A stretch of DNA of 15,552 nucleotides, taken from contig JASEGW010000025.1 of assembly GCA_030017825.1 (NCBI GenBank), positions 1 to 15,552 of the forward strand, given 5' to 3'. The position numbers and the translations under genes were made by a program. Shown here one piece after another: positions 14,186-15,552 of the stretch (position 1 is the first letter of the stretch; each line of letters opens with the position of its first letter). The notes beneath the pieces are model-generated. The model was not told where the DNA came from and did not search any database. It saw nothing but the letters and a program-made list of their open reading frames with translations. Origin of the DNA: a bacterium. Lineage in GTDB: Bacteria; UBA9089; JAHJRX01.

Positions 14186-14244
14186 GTAGTTTATTTTTGG
14201 ATAGCTATTATTTTAAAATTACCAAATATAAGTTGTAAGGTAAA

Positions 14245-15444
14245 ATGGATTTTTTAGATGAATTAAAAGCTATTGAATGGGGAACTATAGACTTAATTTC
14301 CCAAAATGAGTTAATTGATTTGCTCAAGGAGTCTAAACAGGAAAATAGACCTCTAAGAATTAAGTTTGGAGTAGATCCCACAGCTCCAGATATTCATTTA
14401 GGGCATACTGTAGTTTTACGCAAGCTTCGTGCTTTTCAAGAATTAGGACATGAGGTCATATTCTTAATTGGCGACTTTACAGCTCAAATTGGAGATCCTA
14501 GTGGCAAGTCTAAAACTAGAATTAGATTAAGCCCAGAAAAAATAGCAAAAAATTCTCAAACTTATCAAGAACAAGTATTTAAAATCTTAGATCCAAAAAA
14601 GACTCAAGTAGTATATAACAGTAGTTGGCTTTGCAAAATGAATTTACATCATATAATCAAGCTCACTTCTTTATATACTGTAGCTAGAATGTTAGAAAGG
14701 GATGATTTTAAAAATCGTTATGAAGCAGGAAAAGAAATTACTATTTTAGAGTTTTTATATCCCTTGCTACAAGGATACGATTCCGTAGAAATTAAAGCGG
14801 ACATAGAAATAGGAGGAACTGAACAAAAATTCAATTTATTGGTGGGAAGGGCGTTACAAAAAGAATATGGCCAAAAACCTCAAGTTGTTTTAACTCTTCC
14901 TATTTTAGAAGGCACTGACGGTGTTAGAAAAATGAGTAAAAGTTATAATAATTATATTGGAATTTTTGAACCTCCTAAAGAAATATTTGGCAAAATTATG
15001 TCTATTCCTGATCATATCATGTTGAAATACTACCAACTACTTACAGATATAAGTGAAGGAGATTTGAATGAATTAAGAGAAAGTTTAAAAAATGGACAAA
15101 TCCACCCTAAAGAAGCTAAAAAAGATTTAGCCAAAAATATTATTTCTTTTTATTACTCTCAACAAATAGCAGCTCAAGAAGAAAAGGAGTTTGAAAAGAT
15201 TTTTAAGTATAGAAAACTGCCTGATGAGTTAGAAGAATACAAAATAGACACTCCTAATAAAAAATTAGCAGATATTATAGTAGAAGCTAAAATAGCCAAA
15301 AGCAAAGGAGAAGCTAGAAGGTTAATTTCTCAAGGAGCTGTAAAAATAAATCAGAATAAGGTAATAGAAATTGATTATACTTTGAATTTAAAAGAAGAAA
15401 CAACTCTTCAAGTAGGGAAACGTAGATTTATAAGATTAACCTAG
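14245..15444 (+). CDS. tyrS: Tyrosine--tRNA ligase (TyrZ-type)
   Basis: TyrRS is a class I synthetase that charges tRNA(Tyr). The 399-aa protein has RIKFGVDPTAPDIHLGHTVV with the HIGH-type motif HLGH at 51-54 and the KMSKS loop at 229-233 (RKMSKSYNN). It also has the family block FLIGDFTAQIGDPSGKSKTR. An S4 RNA-binding domain occupies about residues 335-399 (AKSKGEARRLISQGAVKIN). The FGVDPTAPDIHLGH sequence places it with the TyrZ/TyrS2 subgroup and not the E. coli TyrS type. AAGG lies 4 nt before the ATG. It is 59 nt downstream of the barrel-protein gene. I see no T-box leader, and no convincing terminator after the stop. Confidence 0.96.
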   Translation: MDFLDELKAIEWGTIDLISQNELIDLLKESKQENRPLRIKFGVDPTAPDIHLGHTVVLRKLRAFQELGHEVIFLIGDFTAQIGDPSGKSKTRIRLSPEKIAKNSQTYQEQVFKILDPKKTQVVYNSSWLCKMNLHHIIKLTSLYTVARMLERDDFKNRYEAGKEITILEFLYPLLQGYDSVEIKADIEIGGTEQKFNLLVGRALQKEYGQKPQVVLTLPILEGTDGVRKMSKSYNNYIGIFEPPKEIFGKIMSIPDHIMLKYYQLLTDISEGDLNELRESLKNGQIHPKEAKKDLAKNIISFYYSQQIAAQEEKEFEKIFKYRKLPDELEEYKIDTPNKKLADIIVEAKIAKSKGEARRLISQGAVKINQNKVIEIDYTLNLKEETTLQVGKRRFIRLT

Positions 15445-15477
15445 CCCAAATTTGATAAAAGAATATGTTTTTATTCT

Positions 15478-15500
15478 GTAACTATTCAGCAATGTTCAAT
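15478..15500 (+). repeat. Third copy of the MITE left end (23 bp)
   Basis: GTAACTATTCAGCAATGTTC plus AAT matches positions 1-23 of the small mobile element; each variable base equals the base seen in copy A or copy B. After position 15500 the sequence no longer resembles either copy. This could be the end of a longer relative or of the parental insertion sequence that continues beyond the window, or a truncated copy. Confidence 0.7.
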
Positions 15501-15537
15501 AGACTTACTGCAAAATAAATCAGTTATTTTACAAAAA

Positions 15538-15546
15538 TGCTATAAT
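15538..15546 (+). promoter_or_regulatory. Possible extended -10 promoter at the window end
   Basis: TGCTATAAT is an exact extended -10 element (TGnTATAAT). No good -35 is seen. It lies 38 bp inside the third element end and points right, where a transposase gene would be if this is an insertion sequence. Nothing downstream is visible. Confidence 0.3.
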
Positions 15547-15552
15547 TCCTTT

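Noticed and set aside
15460..15477. AGAATA/TATTCT hairpin as a tyrS terminator
   Set aside because: Only six A-T-rich pairs, no following T tract; too weak to call.

Overview
The window is a gene-dense, strongly AT-rich stretch of a bacterial chromosome with thirteen protein genes, no rRNA or tRNA gene and no CRISPR array. Two genes encode secreted proteins that look like outer-membrane beta-barrels: each has an N-terminal signal peptide and ends in phenylalanine. The host is therefore probably a diderm (Gram-negative-type) bacterium. A selenocysteine-synthesis gene (selA) and a cysteine-rich Fe-S protein of the heterodisulfide-reductase/GlcF type fit an anaerobic lifestyle. I cannot name the lineage. 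The AT-richness and lack of obvious synteny would suit an uncultured candidate phylum, but that is a guess.

Layout, left to right. Positions 1-76 hold a strong Shine-Dalgarno and a 16-codon plus-strand ORF that runs into the 3' end of selA; it may be a broken transposase start. selA (minus) is followed by a bidirectional hairpin terminator that ends a porin-like gene (minus). A 629-bp intergenic region comes next. It carries two adjacent tandem duplications and a sigma70-type promoter driving an unrecognised 317-aa helical protein (plus). This gene overlaps the 3' end of mtaB (minus) by 36 bp. Four more minus-strand genes follow: a sugar-isomerase-like TIM barrel, gltX, rimI and an HDAC-family deacetylase. 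The next minus-strand cluster reads Fe-S oxidoreductase, tsaB (4-bp overlap), then a membrane acyltransferase. A divergent region leads to a second barrel protein and tyrS, both plus.

Many of the genes serve translation: selA (Sec-tRNA), gltX and tyrS (aminoacylation), tsaB and mtaB (successive steps to ms2t6A37 in tRNA) and rimI (ribosomal protein acetylation). They lie in separate transcription units, so this is loose clustering and not one operon.

The least expected feature is a family of very small insertion elements. Two 68-69 bp copies (9738-9805 and, inverted, 12741-12809) have 14-bp imperfect terminal inverted repeats, and each is flanked by its own perfect 8-bp target duplication. 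A third site at 15478-15500 shares only the first 23 bp and then diverges to the end of the window, as expected if it is the end of the parental IS or a larger relative. A possible remnant of the same end lies in the 5' coding region of the acyltransferase. These elements, the duplicated spacer repeats and the unrecognised 317-aa protein are the parts that known gene families do not explain.
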